Assembly: GCF_012273655.1 (NCBI RefSeq)
Contig: NZ_JAAWWP010000002.1
Coordinates: 318,017-382,016 of the forward strand
Source: Streptomyces physcomitrii
GTDB lineage: Bacteria; Actinomycetota; Actinomycetes; Streptomycetales; Streptomycetaceae
Length of the DNA: 64,000 nucleotides
Reading direction: 5' to 3'
Positions 1 through 10,151 of the stretch are shown in pieces. Every line of letters starts with the position of its first letter. Within the stretch, counting starts at the first letter, position 1. The notes under the pieces are model-generated. The model did not search any database. It was not told the DNA's origin and saw only the letters and a program-made list of their open reading frames with translations. The translations under genes and the position numbers were made by a program.

Positions 1-80
1 CCCACCGCCGCACCGCGACGACCGGGGCGTCCCCCCCCCGGCGGGTGGGGACCGCCGCTGTCGTGCCTGTCACCGGGCAG

Positions 81-105
81 GGGCGCCATCCGCCGGACGG
101 CGCCC
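81..105 (-). terminator. Hairpin downstream of purH
   Basis: Arms GGGCGCC (81-87) and GGCGCCC (99-105) pair perfectly, and the inner TCC/GGA can extend the stem. It lies about 20 bases past the purH stop and has no T-tract, which is usual for Streptomyces terminators. It is a likely end of the purN-purH transcript. Confidence 0.45.
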
Positions 106-125
106 GCGCCGCGGCCCCGGCGGAA

Positions 126-1757
126 TCAGTGGAAGAAGTGCCGCGTGCCGGTGAAGTACATCGTCACGCCCGCCTTCTCCGCGGCCTCCACCACCAGCTC
201 GTCGCGGACCGAACCGCCGGGCTGCACCACGGCCTTGACGCCCGCGGCGGTCAGGATCTCCAGCCCGTCCGGGAACGGGAAGAAGGCGTCCGAGGCGGCG
301 AAGGCACCGCGGGCGCGCTCCTCGCCCGCCCGCTCGACGGCGAGCTTCGCGGAGTCGACGCGGTTGACCTGGCCCATGCCGACGCCGACCGAGGCGCCGT
401 CCCTGGCGAGCAGGATCGCGTTGGACTTGACCGCGCGGCAGGCCTTCCAGGCGAAGGCGAGATCGGCCAGCTCGGCCGGGGAGAGCGCCGTACCGGTGGC
501 CAGCGTCCAGCTCGCCGGGTCGTCGCCCGCGGCCTGCAGCCGGTCGGTGACCTGGAGCAGGGCGCCGCCGTCGACCGGCTTGACCTCGACCGCGTTCGCC
601 GGTGCCTCGGGGGCGCGGAGGACCCGGATGTTCTTCTTCCTGGCGAGCGCCTCCAGGGCGCCGTCCTCGTAGTCCGGGGCGACGATGACCTCGGTGAAGA
701 TCTCGGCGACCTGCTCCGCCATCTCCTTGGAGACCGGGCGGTTGACCGCGATCACCCCGCCGAAGGCGGACAGCGGGTCGCAGGCGTGCGCCTTGCGGTG
801 CGCCTCGGCGACATCCGGACCCACGGCGATACCGCAGGGGTTGGCGTGCTTGATGATCGCGACACAGGGCTCGTCGTGGTCGTACGCGGCCCGGCGCGCG
901 GCGTCGGTGTCCGTGTAGTTGTTGTACGACATCTCCTTGCCGTGCAGCTGCTCCGCCTCGGCGAGGCCGCCGGTGCCGTCCACGTAGAGCGCGGCGGCCT
1001 GGTGCGGGTTCTCGCCGTAGCGCAGGACGCCGGCGCGCTCGTAGGTGTGGCCGAGGAAGCCGGGCAGGCCGCTGTCCTCGTCCGCCGTGTAGCCGCCGTT
1101 GGCGGCGGGGTCGGCGAACCAGGAGGCGACGGCGACGTCGTAGGCGGCGGTGTGCCGGAAGGCCGCCGCGGCGAGCTGCTTGCGCGCGGCCAGGTCGAAG
1201 CCGCCCGCGCCCGCCGCGGCCAGCACGTCCCCGTACTGCGCGGGGCTGGTGACCACCGCGACCGAGGGGTGGTTCTTGGCGGCGGCGCGGACCATCGAGG
1301 GGCCGCCGATGTCGATCTGCTCCACGCACTCGTCGGGGGTGGCGCCCGAGGCGACCGTCTCCCGGAAGGGGTAGAGGTTGACGATCACCAACTGGAAGGG
1401 CGCCACGCCCAGTTCGTCGAGCTGCGCGCGGTGCGAGTCGAGGCGCAGGTCGGCGAGGATGCCCGCGTGGACCCGCGGGTGCAGGGTCTTGACCCGGCCG
1501 TCCAGGCACTCGGGGAAGCCGGTCAGCTCCTCGACCTTGGTGACCGGGACCCCGGCGGCGGCGATCCGCCCGGCGGTGGAACCGGTGGAGACCAGCTCGA
1601 CCCCGGCCTCGTGCAGGCCGCGGGCCAGCTCTTCGAGTCCGGTCTTGTCGTAGACGCTGACCAGCGCGCGGCGGATCGGCCGCCGGGTGTCCTCGGCGGC
1701 GTCCCCCGCGCCCTCGGCGGTCCCACCGTGCGAACTCAGCGAACTCTTGGAACTCAT
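126..1757 (-). CDS. purH: Bifunctional AICAR formyltransferase / IMP cyclohydrolase PurH
   Basis: Catalyses the last two steps of de novo IMP synthesis: formylation of AICAR with 10-formyl-THF, then ring closure to IMP. At 543 residues it is near the usual length of about 520, with a short extra N-terminal tail. The N-terminal MGS-like cyclohydrolase domain (about residues 25-170, with STGSTAG and [10 protein letters not shown]) is followed by the formyltransferase domain with the signature KHANPCG near residue 300. The ATG at 1757 overlaps the purN stop by four bases (ATGA), so purN-purH is a translationally coupled operon. Cytoplasmic. The family assignment is secure. Confidence 0.98.
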   Translation of the reverse strand: MSSKSSLSSHGGTAEGAGDAAEDTRRPIRRALVSVYDKTGLEELARGLHEAGVELVSTGSTAGRIAAAGVPVTKVEELTGFPECLDGRVKTLHPRVHAGILADLRLDSHRAQLDELGVAPFQLVIVNLYPFRETVASGATPDECVEQIDIGGPSMVRAAAKNHPSVAVVTSPAQYGDVLAAAGAGGFDLAARKQLAAAAFRHTAAYDVAVASWFADPAANGGYTADEDSGLPGFLGHTYERAGVLRYGENPHQAAALYVDGTGGLAEAEQLHGKEMSYNNYTDTDAARRAAYDHDEPCVAIIKHANPCGIAVGPDVAEAHRKAHACDPLSAFGGVIAVNRPVSKEMAEQVAEIFTEVIVAPDYEDGALEALARKKNIRVLRAPEAPANAVEVKPVDGGALLQVTDRLQAAGDDPASWTLATGTALSPAELADLAFAWKACRAVKSNAILLARDGASVGVGMGQVNRVDSAKLAVERAGEERARGAFAASDAFFPFPDGLEILTAAGVKAVVQPGGSVRDELVVEAAEKAGVTMYFTGTRHFFH

Positions 1758-2383
1758 GGGAGGAGTCGTACCTTTCGTCCCTCAATGCGGTAGCCGTTGC
1801 GGGCCAGGCGCCCCACGACCTCGACGAGCAGTGCTCGCTCGACTTCCTTGATGCGCTCGTGGAGGGCGGCCTCGCCCTCCTCGGTGTCCTCTTCCACCAC
1901 CTCGACCACGCCCTGGGCGATGATCGGGCCGGTGTCGACACCGTCGTCGACGAAGTGGACGGTGCAGCCGGTGACCCGGGCGCCGTAGGCGAGCGCGTCG
2001 CGCACACCGTGGGCGCCGGGGAAGCTCGGCAGCAGGGCGGGATGGGTGTTGACGAAGCGTCCCCCGAAGCGCGCGAGGAACTCCTTCCCCACGATCTTCA
2101 TGAACCCGGCCGAGACCACCAGGTCCGGCTCGTGGACGGCGGTCGCCTCGGCGAGGGCGGCGTCCCAGTCCGCGCGGGTGGCGTGGTCCCGCACCCGGCA
2201 GACGAAGGTGGGCAGACCGGCGGCGCGGGCGCGCTCGAGGCCCACGATGCCCTCGCGGTCGGCTCCGACGGCGACGATCTCGGCGCCGTAGGCCTCCGCC
2301 CCGTCCGCCTCGATCGCGTCGAGGAGTGCCTGCAGATTCGTACCTGATCCGGAGACCAGCACGACGAGGCGCTTGGCGGCCAC
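1754..2383 (-). CDS. purN: Phosphoribosylglycinamide formyltransferase PurN
   Basis: Transfers the formyl group of 10-formyl-THF to GAR in purine synthesis. The N-terminal [16 protein letters not shown], the [15 protein letters not shown] segment with the catalytic Asn/His, and the downstream [10 protein letters not shown] segment are all present. The GTG at 2383 (protein VAAKRLVVL...) is preferred because GAAAGGG sits eight bases before it. An in-frame GTG at 2401 would add six residues but lacks a visible ribosome site. About 209 residues, normal for PurN. First gene of the purN-purH operon. Confidence 0.96.
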   Translation of the reverse strand: MAAKRLVVLVSGSGTNLQALLDAIEADGAEAYGAEIVAVGADREGIVGLERARAAGLPTFVCRVRDHATRADWDAALAEATAVHEPDLVVSAGFMKIVGKEFLARFGGRFVNTHPALLPSFPGAHGVRDALAYGARVTGCTVHFVDDGVDTGPIIAQGVVEVVEEDTEEGEAALHERIKEVERALLVEVVGRLARNGYRIEGRKVRLLP

Positions 2384-2401
2384 GGCGGGGCCCTTTCTCA
2401 C

Positions 2402-3028
2402 GGGAGCGTTCGGTGTTCCGGTCGGGCCGGCGTTCCTGTCTCGGCCGCGCTGCCGTGCGGCCCTCCGCGGGGATGGTGCGTTCCTACGAAGACTCCGCGT
2501 CCCGCCGTACGGGGGACTCTACGAAGCAGCCGACCGGCAGCAACGATACCGGCAGTCCCGCCCGCCCCCTCGGGACGGGGGCACCGGCGGCAGGTAGCGT
2601 CTGCCGGGGATCCGTCACGGGACGCCCCGGTTTCCTCCGTGCGGAGGCGGCGGTTCCCGTCCCGGAGACGCCCCGGAGTCCGTCACGGGAACGCCGCCGG
2701 GTGTCCGTCACGGGAACGCCGCCGGGTGTCCGCTCGTTCTCCACGGTGCGGGCAGGCGGGCGGCGCGCCGGGACCGGCACCGCGGCCGGTGCGAGGTCCC
2801 GGGACGGCATACGGGCAGTGCGCGCCCGGCCGCCCGCCCCGGGCGCCGTAGAGTGCGGCGGAGCGCGCGCCGCACCACCCGCACCACCGCGCTCCGTACG
2901 ACCCGCCCGATCCGCACCATCCGCACCACCGCGCTCCGTACGGCCCGCAGGACCTGCACGACCCGCACGACCCAGACGACCGACGCACCCGATACGACCC
3001 GCCACGAACCAGGGAAGACGCACACCTG
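2402..3028. other. Long divergent intergenic region with repeats
   Basis: This 0.6-kb gap separates purN (leftward) from a membrane-protein gene (rightward), so it should hold both promoters. No convincing gene is visible. It contains two perfect 25-bp tandem copies at 2678-2727. A 21-base direct repeat beginning CGCACCACCGCGCTCC also occurs twice, near 2885 and 2929. The right half is a low-complexity run of CGCACC/CGACCC words. Confidence 0.5.
2678..2727. repeat. 25-bp perfect tandem duplication
   Basis: Unit 1 is 2678-2702 and unit 2 is 2703-2727. Both begin GTCCGTCACGGG and end GCCGCCGGGT with no mismatch, and a third copy starts (GTCCG) then diverges. A degenerate relative (ATCCGTCACGGGACGCC) lies near 2610. 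Function unknown; it sits upstream of purN. Confidence 0.8.
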
Positions 3029-3883
3029 ATGCCGGACCGCAGCCCGAGCCGCCCCACGCTCCGCACGCTCTCTCCCGCAACGGTGCCCGCCGCGGCGGCG
3101 GGGCACGGCCCGGCCGTCCTGCTCCGCGAGCGCCGCCCCTCGCCGCCGAGCGAACAGGGCGGCGGGAGCGGCGCTCCCGAGGGCCGCGGCGAGACCCCCG
3201 CCGAGGACAACCCCTTCGCCCCGCCGCCGGAGGGCACCCCCGACCGGCCCTGGCAGCCGCGCAGGCCCACCGGGCAGGACGGCGGCGACCACGAGGGCCA
3301 GGGCCACGGCAACGGCAACCAGCCCTGGGGGCAGTGGAGCGACCGGCAGCCCGGGCGTTCCCAGGACGGCTTCGGCGAGCGGCCGGGACGCGGCGGCGGT
3401 CCCGAGGGCCCCGGCGCGCAGAACCGCTGGGACCCCACCGACCCGAACCAGCGCCGGGCCCGCTACGCCCTGCTGTCCGGCATGTGGGGCTTCTTCTTCG
3501 CCCTCTTCGACTGGCCGTTCCGCTCGTGGTTCTTCGGCGGCGTGGCCCTGCTGCTCGCCTCCCTCGCGATGTTCTGGGCCATCAGCGCCCTGCGTGCCCG
3601 GCCGGCCGGGCCCGAGTCCAACCCGCCCGCGGATCCCGACCGCCCCGCACCGCCCGCCCCGGCCACGACCCCCGGCGGACGCAAGCAGCAGCGGACGGCC
3701 GCCGTCACCGGCCTGGTGACCTCCTCCCTGGCCCTCACCCTGCTCGCCTCGGCCTTCGCCGCCCGCGTCGCCTACGCCGACTTCTACACCTGCACCGCCG
3801 ACGCCCTCACCCTGACCGCCGAACAGAACTGCGACCGCCTCCTCCCGGAGGACCTGCGCCCGGCTCTGGGCAACCAGGACTGA
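3029..3883 (+). CDS. Membrane protein with proline/glycine-rich N-terminus, function unknown
   Basis: A 284-residue protein. The first 145 or so residues are low-complexity Pro/Gly/Gln/Asp-rich and probably cytoplasmic. Then come hydrophobic segments (LSGMWGFFFALF, FFGGVALLLASLAMFWAISA), a Pro/Ala linker, a third hydrophobic segment (TGLVTSSLALTLLASAFAA) and a polar C-terminus with two cysteines (FYTCTADALT...QNCDRLL), probably extracytoplasmic. A gene of this type stands between purN and the PerM-like gene in many Streptomyces. The start is uncertain because the ribosome site before 3029 (AGGGAAGA) is weak. No enzymatic motif is seen. Confidence 0.8.
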   Translation: MPDRSPSRPTLRTLSPATVPAAAAGHGPAVLLRERRPSPPSEQGGGSGAPEGRGETPAEDNPFAPPPEGTPDRPWQPRRPTGQDGGDHEGQGHGNGNQPWGQWSDRQPGRSQDGFGERPGRGGGPEGPGAQNRWDPTDPNQRRARYALLSGMWGFFFALFDWPFRSWFFGGVALLLASLAMFWAISALRARPAGPESNPPADPDRPAPPAPATTPGGRKQQRTAAVTGLVTSSLALTLLASAFAARVAYADFYTCTADALTLTAEQNCDRLLPEDLRPALGNQD

Positions 3884-3969
3884 GGGGCGGCGCGGGGCGC
3901 GGGGCGCGGAGGCGCGGGCTGCGGGCTGCGGCGATCGGGGCAGGGGGTGGGCGTCGGGTCAGGGGCAGG
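3884..3969. other. Convergent intergenic gap with G-quadruplex-like runs
   Basis: On the plus strand there are G-runs at 3884-3887, 3894-3897 and 3901-3904. A tighter set at 3937-3958 fits G3+N1-7 spacing (GGGG-CA-GGGGG-T-GGG-CGTC-GGG). The gap separates two convergent genes and may act in transcription termination. Confidence 0.4.
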
Positions 3970-6354
3970 TCACTCGGAGGTGCCGGAGTCCGCGGAGTCG
4001 GCACTCGGCGGCTGGGAGTCGGTGGCCGCGGGGCGGGTGCTGCCGGATGCGGCGGTCTCGGCACCGCTGGTGGTGAGCCCGGGTCCGCTTGCCGGGACCT
4101 TCGCCGCCGCCTTCTCCTCGCGCCTGAGCGCCCGCGCGGACTCCTTCGCCTCCCGTTGCGCCGCCCGCTCCTCCAGTGTGCGCAACCGCGCCAACTCCTT
4201 GTCCTGCCGCCTGCGCGCCCGCGCCGCCTCCCGCTCCTCACGCTTCCGCGCCTTCGCCGCCCGGCGTGACTCCTTGCCCGTATCGGCTGCCTGGGCGTCT
4301 TCCTCTGGGGCCGGGGGCTCGGCCTGGGGATGGTTCTCGGGCTTGCGCTGATCCTCGGGCTTGGGTCGGTCTTCGGGCTTGGGCTCGTCTTCGAGCTTGG
4401 AGTGGTCCTCGGACTTGCGCTGATCCTTGGGCTTGCGCTGATCCTCGGGCTTGGGCCGACCCTCGGGGCCGGGCGTGGGTCCGGCCTTGGGCCGGACGTC
4501 GGTCTCGGCCCTGGGCTGGACGTCGGTCTCGGACTCGGGGTGGCCGTCGACCTCGGGGTGACCGTCGGCCTCGGACTCGGACGGAGGCCGGGCCTCGGTC
4601 GCCGACTGCCGCTTGGACGACTTGGCCTGCTCCGCCGCCTGCTTCCTGGCCGCCTTGGCTTCCGCGGCGGACTCCCGCCGCGCGGTCTTCGCCTCGGTCG
4701 CGGACTTCCGGCGGTCGGCCTTCTCCTGGGCGGCGGCGAGGCGCCGGGCGGCCTTGTCCTGGGCGGCGGACGTACGGGCGTGGTCGGCGGCCTCGCGCTT
4801 CGCGAGCCTCGCGGACTCCGCGGCCTCCTTCGCCACCTGCTTCGCGGCGGCCCGCTCCGCGCGCGCCGCCTCCCGCTCGCCCCGCTTGCGCTCGCGCGCG
4901 GCGGCCCGCAGCTCGGCCCGCTCGGCCCGCCGCGCCTCCGCCGCCGTCCGGCGCGCCTGACGCCAGGCCCGCCACCGGCGCCTGCGAGTGCGCCAGGCGT
5001 GCAGCAGCAGCGCGAGCGGCACCGCGACGGCGGCCGTCCAGAGCAGGGCCGCCAACCCGGTCCGCCACCAGGAGGGGCCGAGCCGGGACAGGACGTCCAC
5101 GCCGAGCGGGCCGCCCGACATCGCGGCGAGCCCGGCCATCAGCACCCCGCAGACGGCCGCGCCGAGGAGCGCGGCGAGGGCGGTGCGCCCCCGGCTCCAG
5201 GCCGCCTCGCGGGGCGCGCCCGCGGGGGCGGCGACCCCGAGCGTGAACCAGGCGACGGTGAGCCCGGCGACGACCGGTACCGCGGCGAGCGCCCAGACCA
5301 GGGGCTCCGGGAGGGTCCCCCGGGGCACCGCCGCGAGCAGCGGGAAGGAGGGCAGGAAGAGCGGTTCGGTGGTGGCCGTGAAGGGCGCCGCGGCCTGCCC
5401 GGTGCCGAGGACGAAGCCGGGGCCGAGGGCGTAGGAGGCGCCCCAGACCGAGGCGTTGGGGACGAGGGCGAGGGCGAGCAGCAGGACGGCGAAGCGGCCC
5501 GGCCAGTCGCCGGTCAGCTGCCGGAAGGAGTCCTCGGCGCCGGACAGGTGCAGGACCAGCGAGAGGCCGACGAGCAGTCCGCCGCCGCCGACCAGGACGA
5601 GGGCGCCCGCGACACCGGACCGGGTCGCGACGGCGGGCAGCGTACGGCGGGCCGCGCCGCTCTCCGGGTACCACTCGCCCACCGCGCCCGCGACCGCCCG
5701 GCGCACCGGGGCGGGCATGAAGCCGATACGGCGCCGTACGAAGCGGGGCAGCGGGACCCGCCAGTACCCGGGGGCGGTCCAGGCGCCGGTGACGGCGGCG
5801 AGGACGGCGAGCAGCGGCAGCCGTACGAAGGCGCTGTCCCAGGAGGGCTTCAGTTCGCCGCCGGTGGCGTAGCACATCACCCCGAAGGCGACCGCCAGAT
5901 AGCCCAGGGCGACCCCGATCCAGGCCGCCTGCGCGGGCATCCCCGGGCGGCCCTCGTCCCCGCGGACCGCGTCCCGCGCCGCGCGGTGCACGGCGAGCGC
6001 GGGCAGCACGGTCAGGAGCAGCGGGGTGAGCCCGACCGGGGCGGGGGTGCCGGTGAAGGTGTCGGTACGGGTCAGTTCCACGCCGTGGGCCAGCAGCCAC
6101 AGGGAGGAGGCGGTGTGCAGGGCGGCGCCGGGACCGCTGTCCGGGAAGGGCGAGCTGATCCACAGGGCGAGCACGACCACCGCCAGGGTGCCCAGCCCGA
6201 GTCCGGCGGCGACCGCGCCCGAGAACGCGGCCGTACCGAGGCCCGGGGCCCGTTCGCGCAGTCGCGAGGGGCGCAGCCGGGAGGCGAGTGAGGGCTTGGC
6301 GAGCAGGGAGGGCAGGGTCGGGCTGCGGTCGCTCATCGGGTTCACGCTCGCCAT
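3970..6354 (-). CDS. DUF6350 / PerM-like polytopic membrane protein
   Basis: About 794 residues from the ATG at 6354 (GGGAG just upstream); an ATG at 6336 is an alternative. Residues about 40-430 hold roughly ten hydrophobic segments typical of the actinobacterial DUF6350 family, annotated as cell-division protein PerM by analogy with mycobacteria. The C-terminal half is a highly charged Ala/Arg/Glu/Lys coiled-coil-like region. It contains a run of about seven six-residue repeats of the pattern xxKPED (encoded around 4320-4460), then more Ala/Arg/Glu helix. The tail is unusually long and is probably cytoplasmic. A role in envelope or division homeostasis is inference from the family. Confidence 0.85.
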   Translation of the reverse strand: MASVNPMSDRSPTLPSLLAKPSLASRLRPSRLRERAPGLGTAAFSGAVAAGLGLGTLAVVVLALWISSPFPDSGPGAALHTASSLWLLAHGVELTRTDTFTGTPAPVGLTPLLLTVLPALAVHRAARDAVRGDEGRPGMPAQAAWIGVALGYLAVAFGVMCYATGGELKPSWDSAFVRLPLLAVLAAVTGAWTAPGYWRVPLPRFVRRRIGFMPAPVRRAVAGAVGEWYPESGAARRTLPAVATRSGVAGALVLVGGGGLLVGLSLVLHLSGAEDSFRQLTGDWPGRFAVLLLALALVPNASVWGASYALGPGFVLGTGQAAAPFTATTEPLFLPSFPLLAAVPRGTLPEPLVWALAAVPVVAGLTVAWFTLGVAAPAGAPREAAWSRGRTALAALLGAAVCGVLMAGLAAMSGGPLGVDVLSRLGPSWWRTGLAALLWTAAVAVPLALLLHAWRTRRRRWRAWRQARRTAAEARRAERAELRAAARERKRGEREAARAERAAAKQVAKEAAESARLAKREAADHARTSAAQDKAARRLAAAQEKADRRKSATEAKTARRESAAEAKAARKQAAEQAKSSKRQSATEARPPSESEADGHPEVDGHPESETDVQPRAETDVRPKAGPTPGPEGRPKPEDQRKPKDQRKSEDHSKLEDEPKPEDRPKPEDQRKPENHPQAEPPAPEEDAQAADTGKESRRAAKARKREEREAARARRRQDKELARLRTLEERAAQREAKESARALRREEKAAAKVPASGPGLTTSGAETAASGSTRPAATDSQPPSADSADSGTSE

Positions 6355-6525
6355 GCTCCCAACGACACGCGCTTTCGCGTCGTAACAGCAGATTGCCCGA
6401 TGTGTCGCTACAAATACTCTTATGCAATTTTCGTACAAACTGGAGACGGGTCGGCCCCACCGCCTCCGCGGTACGGAATCCGGCAGCGGATCCGGCACCG
6501 TGACCCCCGGCACGGAGAGCCAGCC

Positions 6526-7845
6526 ATGACCCAGACCCCGCACGCCCGCGCGCTCCCCCCGGCGGCCGAACTCCGGCGGCTGCGCGAGGCCAGGAACCTC
6601 AGCCGCTCCGCCCTCGCCTCCCGGCTCGGCGTCCCCGTCTCCCGCCTGCGCCGCTGGGAGAAGGGCCGCGCCCAGCCGGAGGCCGAGCTTCTCACTCCGT
6701 ACGTACGGGAGTTGGGGCTCGACATCACGCCCTCGGTGGGTACGGAGGCGGCCAACTCCGTTTCTCCGCAAGGGAGTTCCGACTCCCCGGCCCGCGCTGA
6801 TTCCGCAGCTGAGGAATCCGACGCAACGGCGCCTGAGGCAGTGGCAGCTGACGCCGCGTCATCTTCGGCTTCCGTGTCGGTATCGGCACCAGACGGGGCT
6901 TCGGGCCCGGACTCGGATCCGGACTCGGACTCGGATCCGGATGCGGCCCCGGATGCGGCCCCGGACACGGACGCGAATCCGCAAGACGCGAACCCAGGAA
7001 CGGGCGCGGACGCGGCCTTGGAAAAGGCCCCGAACCCTCCGCCGGAGAGCCCCTCCCCCGGCGAACTCTTCGACTCCCTCTACGAGTTGACGTCCGCCGC
7101 GCTGGTGCGGCAGACCTATCTGCTCACCGGGCACCGCCGGCTCGCCTGCGAGGCCGTGGAGCAGGCCTTCCAGCACGCCTGGCGGCACTGGCCCGAGGTG
7201 GCCGCCGACCCCGATCCGGCGGGGTGGGTGCGGGCCGCCGCGCACGAGTACGCGCTGTCGCCCTGGCACCGGCTGCGGCCCGGGCGGGAGCGGCGCGGCA
7301 CCCCGCCCGCGCACCGTCAGGACCGTGAACTCCTCGCGGTTCTGGGCGAGTTGCCGCCGACGTACCGCAGGACGCTGGTCCTGCACGACGGGGTGGGTCT
7401 GCCGCTGCCGGAGACCGCGGCCGAGACCGAGTCGAGCACGGCGGCCACCACCAACCGGCTCCGGCACGCGCGCCGGATCGTGGGCGCGCGGGTTCCGGAA
7501 CTAAGCGCCGTGCACGCCCTGCGGGAACGGCTCGCGCGCCTGGCCGAGGAGAGCGCGGCCGAGGGTCCGCGCCCCGCGCGGATGCGGAAGCTCAGCGAAC
7601 GGCGCACCCGGCAGTGGACCCGGGCGGCCCTCGGGCTGACCGCCGCCGTGGTCACCGCGACCGTCTTCACCCTGCACACCGCGCCCGGCCACTACGAGCC
7701 GCCCGTCCCGCACGGCGCCCCGGTGGGCGGGGTCCCCGCGCGGATGGGACCGCAGTCACCGGGCCACCAGGCGGGAGAACTCCACGCCCGCCTCACCGAG
7801 GGCCCGCTCAGCGGCCCCGAACGCCTCCACCCGGACCTGGACTGA
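6526..7845 (+). CDS. XRE-type HTH / sigma-70-like hybrid with C-terminal membrane segment
   Basis: About 439 residues from the ATG at 6526 (GGAGAG seven bases before). Residues about 10-65 form an XRE helix-turn-helix ([20 protein letters not shown]...SRLRRWEKG). A long acidic Asp/Ser/Pro linker follows. Residues about 180-320 resemble ECF sigma regions 2 and 4 ([40 protein letters not shown]). A single hydrophobic segment lies near the C-terminus ([17 protein letters not shown]) with a short outside tail. The gene is convergent with sucD and shares a bidirectional terminator with it. It may be a membrane-tethered regulator, but DNA binding and sigma activity are untested inference. Confidence 0.82.
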   Translation: MTQTPHARALPPAAELRRLREARNLSRSALASRLGVPVSRLRRWEKGRAQPEAELLTPYVRELGLDITPSVGTEAANSVSPQGSSDSPARADSAAEESDATAPEAVAADAASSSASVSVSAPDGASGPDSDPDSDSDPDAAPDAAPDTDANPQDANPGTGADAALEKAPNPPPESPSPGELFDSLYELTSAALVRQTYLLTGHRRLACEAVEQAFQHAWRHWPEVAADPDPAGWVRAAAHEYALSPWHRLRPGRERRGTPPAHRQDRELLAVLGELPPTYRRTLVLHDGVGLPLPETAAETESSTAATTNRLRHARRIVGARVPELSAVHALRERLARLAEESAAEGPRPARMRKLSERRTRQWTRAALGLTAAVVTATVFTLHTAPGHYEPPVPHGAPVGGVPARMGPQSPGHQAGELHARLTEGPLSGPERLHPDLD

Positions 7846-7868
7846 CCCGGCCATGAGACCCGGGCGCC

Positions 7869-7904
7869 GGTCCCGGTCCCGGTCCCGGTCCCGGTCCCGG
7901 TACC
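7869..7904. repeat. Hexanucleotide tandem repeat (GGTCCC)5 plus one variant
   Basis: Five exact GGTCCC units from 7869 are followed by GGTACC. They lie between the hybrid regulator stop and the sucD terminator. No function is evident; slippage could make the copy number vary. Confidence 0.85.
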
Positions 7905-7954
7905 GGCAGCAGACCGGCACAGCTACGGACCCCACAAGACCGGAGCGCCCACGC

Positions 7955-8000
7955 ACAGCGGCGGGCCCGCACCCCCTCGGGGATGCGGGCCCGCCGCTGT
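7955..8000. terminator. Bidirectional terminator between hybrid regulator gene and sucD
   Basis: A perfect 17-bp stem (7955-7971 with 7984-8000) begins ACAGCGGCGGGC. The loop contains a further C/G stack. It lies 34 bases past the sucD stop and 110 bases past the regulator stop, with a few T residues after it on either strand. It should serve both convergent genes. Confidence 0.85.
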
Positions 8001-8034
8001 TGCCGTGCTGCTCTCGTGCAGTGCCGCCCTCGGC

Positions 8035-8952
8035 TCAGCCGCCGAGGATCTCGCGGGCCAGCTTGGCCGTCTCGGTCGGGGTCTTGCCGACCTTGACGCC
8101 CGCGGCCTCCAGGGCCTCCTTCTTCGCCGCGGCGGTGCCGGAGGAGCCGGAGACGATGGCGCCGGCGTGGCCCATGGTCTTGCCCTCCGGGGCGGTGAAG
8201 CCCGCGACGTAGCCGACGACCGGCTTGGTGACATTGGCCTTGATGAAGTCGGCCGCGCGCTCCTCGGCGTCGCCGCCGATCTCGCCGATCATCACGATCA
8301 GCTCGGTCTCCGGGTCCTCCTGGAAGGCCGCCAGCGCGTCGATGTGCGTGGTGCCGATGACCGGGTCACCGCCGATGCCGACGGCGGAGGAGAAGCCGAT
8401 GTCGCGCAGCTCGTACATCATCTGGTACGTCAGCGTGCCGGACTTCGAGACCAGGCCGATGCGGCCCGGCTTGGTGATGTCGCCCGGGATGATGCCCGCG
8501 TTGGACTGGCCGGGGGTGATCAGGCCGGGGCAGTTCGGGCCGATGATCCGGGTCTTGTTGCCCTTGGCCTTCGCGTACGCCCAGAAGGCGGCGGAGTCGT
8601 GGACCGCGATGCCCTCGGTGATGACCACGGCGAGCGGGATCTCGGCGTCGATCGCCTCGACGACCGCGGCCTTGGAGAAGGCCGGGGGCACGAAGAGGAC
8701 GGAGACGTCGGCGCCGGTCTTCTCGATGGCCTCGGCCACCGAACCGAAGACGGGGACCGAAGTGGGGGCACCTCCCTGGCCATTCGGGCCTTGGGGGACG
8801 TCGAAGTCGACCTCGGTGCCGGCCTTCTTCGGGTTGACGCCGCCGACGATGTTGGTGCCGTCGCCCAGCATGAGCTTGGTGTGCTTCATGCCGGTGGAGC
8901 CGGTCATGCCCTGGACGATGACCTTGCTGTCCTTGTTGAGGAAGATAGCCAT
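8035..8952 (-). CDS. sucD: Succinyl-CoA ligase alpha subunit SucD
   Basis: TCA-cycle enzyme subunit that binds CoA and carries the active-site phosphohistidine. It shows the CoA-binding [15 protein letters not shown] region near the N-terminus and [16 protein letters not shown] and the GHAGAIVSG phospho-His loop. At 305 residues it is about ten longer than usual. The excess is a Gly/Pro/Gln insertion ([12 protein letters not shown]) around residues 50-62, encoded by a short palindromic repeat read in frame. The start ATG follows GAGGG. It lies 20 bases downstream of sucC in the same operon and forms the alpha2beta2 or alphabeta enzyme with it. Confidence 0.97.
   Translation of the reverse strand: MAIFLNKDSKVIVQGMTGSTGMKHTKLMLGDGTNIVGGVNPKKAGTEVDFDVPQGPNGQGGAPTSVPVFGSVAEAIEKTGADVSVLFVPPAFSKAAVVEAIDAEIPLAVVITEGIAVHDSAAFWAYAKAKGNKTRIIGPNCPGLITPGQSNAGIIPGDITKPGRIGLVSKSGTLTYQMMYELRDIGFSSAVGIGGDPVIGTTHIDALAAFQEDPETELIVMIGEIGGDAEERAADFIKANVTKPVVGYVAGFTAPEGKTMGHAGAIVSGSSGTAAAKKEALEAAGVKVGKTPTETAKLAREILGG
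8762..8799. repeat. Short palindromic repeat inserted in frame in sucD
   Basis: The plus strand reads GTGGGGGCACCTCCCTGGCC, then ATTC, then GGGCCTTGGGGGAC. CTCCCTGGCC can fold on GGGCCTTGGGGG with two mismatches. The pattern GTGGGGGCACCTCCC...GGGGG is a recurrent small intergenic element of Streptomyces genomes (recalled, not searched). Here it adds about 12 codons without breaking the frame. Confidence 0.65.
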
Positions 8953-8972
8953 GGTTGCGGTTCCCTCGGTCC

Positions 8973-10151
8973 TTACTTGGCGGCAGCCAGCTCGGCGGCC
9001 TTGTCGGCCGCGCCGTCCATGGTGTCCACGCGCTGCACGAGCGGGTGGTTCGCGTCCGAGAGGATCTTGCGACCCAGCTCCGCGTTGTTGCCGTCGAGGC
9101 GCACGACCAGCGGCTTGGTGACGTCCTCGCCCTTGTCCTTGAGGAGCGCGAGGGCCTGGACGATGCCGTTGGCGACCTCGTCGCAGGCGGTGATGCCGCC
9201 GAAGACGTTGACGAAGACGGACTTGACGTCCGGGTCGCCCAGGATGATCTCCAGGCCGTTCGCCATCACCTGGGCGGAGGCGCCGCCGCCGATGTCGAGG
9301 AAGTTGGCGGGCTTCACGCCGCCGTGCTTCTCACCGGCGTACGCGACCACGTCCAGGGTGGACATGACCAGACCGGCACCGTTGCCGATGATGCCGACCT
9401 CGCCGTCCAGCTTGACGTAGTTGAGGTTCTTGGCCTTGGCGGCGGCCTCGAGCGGGTTCGCCGCGTCCTTGTCCTCCAGCGCCTCGTGCTCCGGCTGGCG
9501 GAAGTCGGCGTTGGCGTCCAGGGAGACCTTGCCGTCGAGGGCGAGGATGTCACCGCTGGCGACCTTGGCCAGCGGGTTGACCTCGACCAGGAGCGCGTCC
9601 TCGGCGACGAAGGTGTCCCACAGGGTCACCAGGACCTCGGCGGTCTTCTCGGCGACCTCGGCCGGGAACTTCGCCTGGGCCACGATCTCGCGGGCCTTCT
9701 CCAGGGTCACGCCCTCGTTGGAGTCGACCGGGACCTTGGCGAGGGCCTCGGGGGTCTTCTCCGCGACCTCCTCGATGTCCATGCCGCCCTGCACCGAGGC
9801 CATGGCCAGGAAGGTGCGGTTGGTGCGGTCGAGCAGGTAGGAGACGTAGTACTCCTCGACGATCTCCGGAGCGGTCTCCGCGATCATCACCTTGTGGACC
9901 GTGTGGCCCTTGATGTCCATCCCGAGGATGTCCGTCGCGCGGGCGACGGCCTCGTCGGGGCTCGCGGCCAGCTTCACGCCGCCGGCCTTGCCGCGACCGC
10001 CGACCTTCACCTGCGCCTTCACGACCGACTTGCCGCCAAGGCGTTCGGTGGCCTCGCGCGCCGCCTCAGGCGTGTCGATGACTTCACCGGCCAGCACCGG
10101 TACACCGTGCTTGGCGAAGAGGTCCCTCGCCTGGTACTCGAACAGGTCCAC
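8973..10151 (-). CDS. sucC: Succinyl-CoA ligase (ADP-forming) beta subunit SucC
   Basis: ATP-grasp subunit of succinyl-CoA synthetase, 392 residues, full length. It shows the [19 protein letters not shown] start, the [18 protein letters not shown]-grasp segment, NGAGLVM and NFLDIGGGA, followed by the C-terminal ligase-CoA domain ([16 protein letters not shown]). The GTG start at 10151 is preceded by AGGGACGG. It precedes sucD by 20 bases. The upstream 0.56-kb gap should contain the operon promoter. Confidence 0.98.
   Translation of the reverse strand: MDLFEYQARDLFAKHGVPVLAGEVIDTPEAAREATERLGGKSVVKAQVKVGGRGKAGGVKLAASPDEAVARATDILGMDIKGHTVHKVMIAETAPEIVEEYYVSYLLDRTNRTFLAMASVQGGMDIEEVAEKTPEALAKVPVDSNEGVTLEKAREIVAQAKFPAEVAEKTAEVLVTLWDTFVAEDALLVEVNPLAKVASGDILALDGKVSLDANADFRQPEHEALEDKDAANPLEAAAKAKNLNYVKLDGEVGIIGNGAGLVMSTLDVVAYAGEKHGGVKPANFLDIGGGASAQVMANGLEIILGDPDVKSVFVNVFGGITACDEVANGIVQALALLKDKGEDVTKPLVVRLDGNNAELGRKILSDANHPLVQRVDTMDGAADKAAELAAAK

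Noticed and set aside
45..1793. Long plus-strand reading frame opposite purH and purN
   Set aside because: Arg/Gly/Val-rich translation without motifs; it is the antisense shadow of purH, as usual in DNA with about 73 percent GC.
2493..3028. A gene in the purN upstream gap
   Set aside because: Frames on both strands are low-complexity Arg/Pro/Ala runs with repeats, no ribosome site and no recognisable domain.
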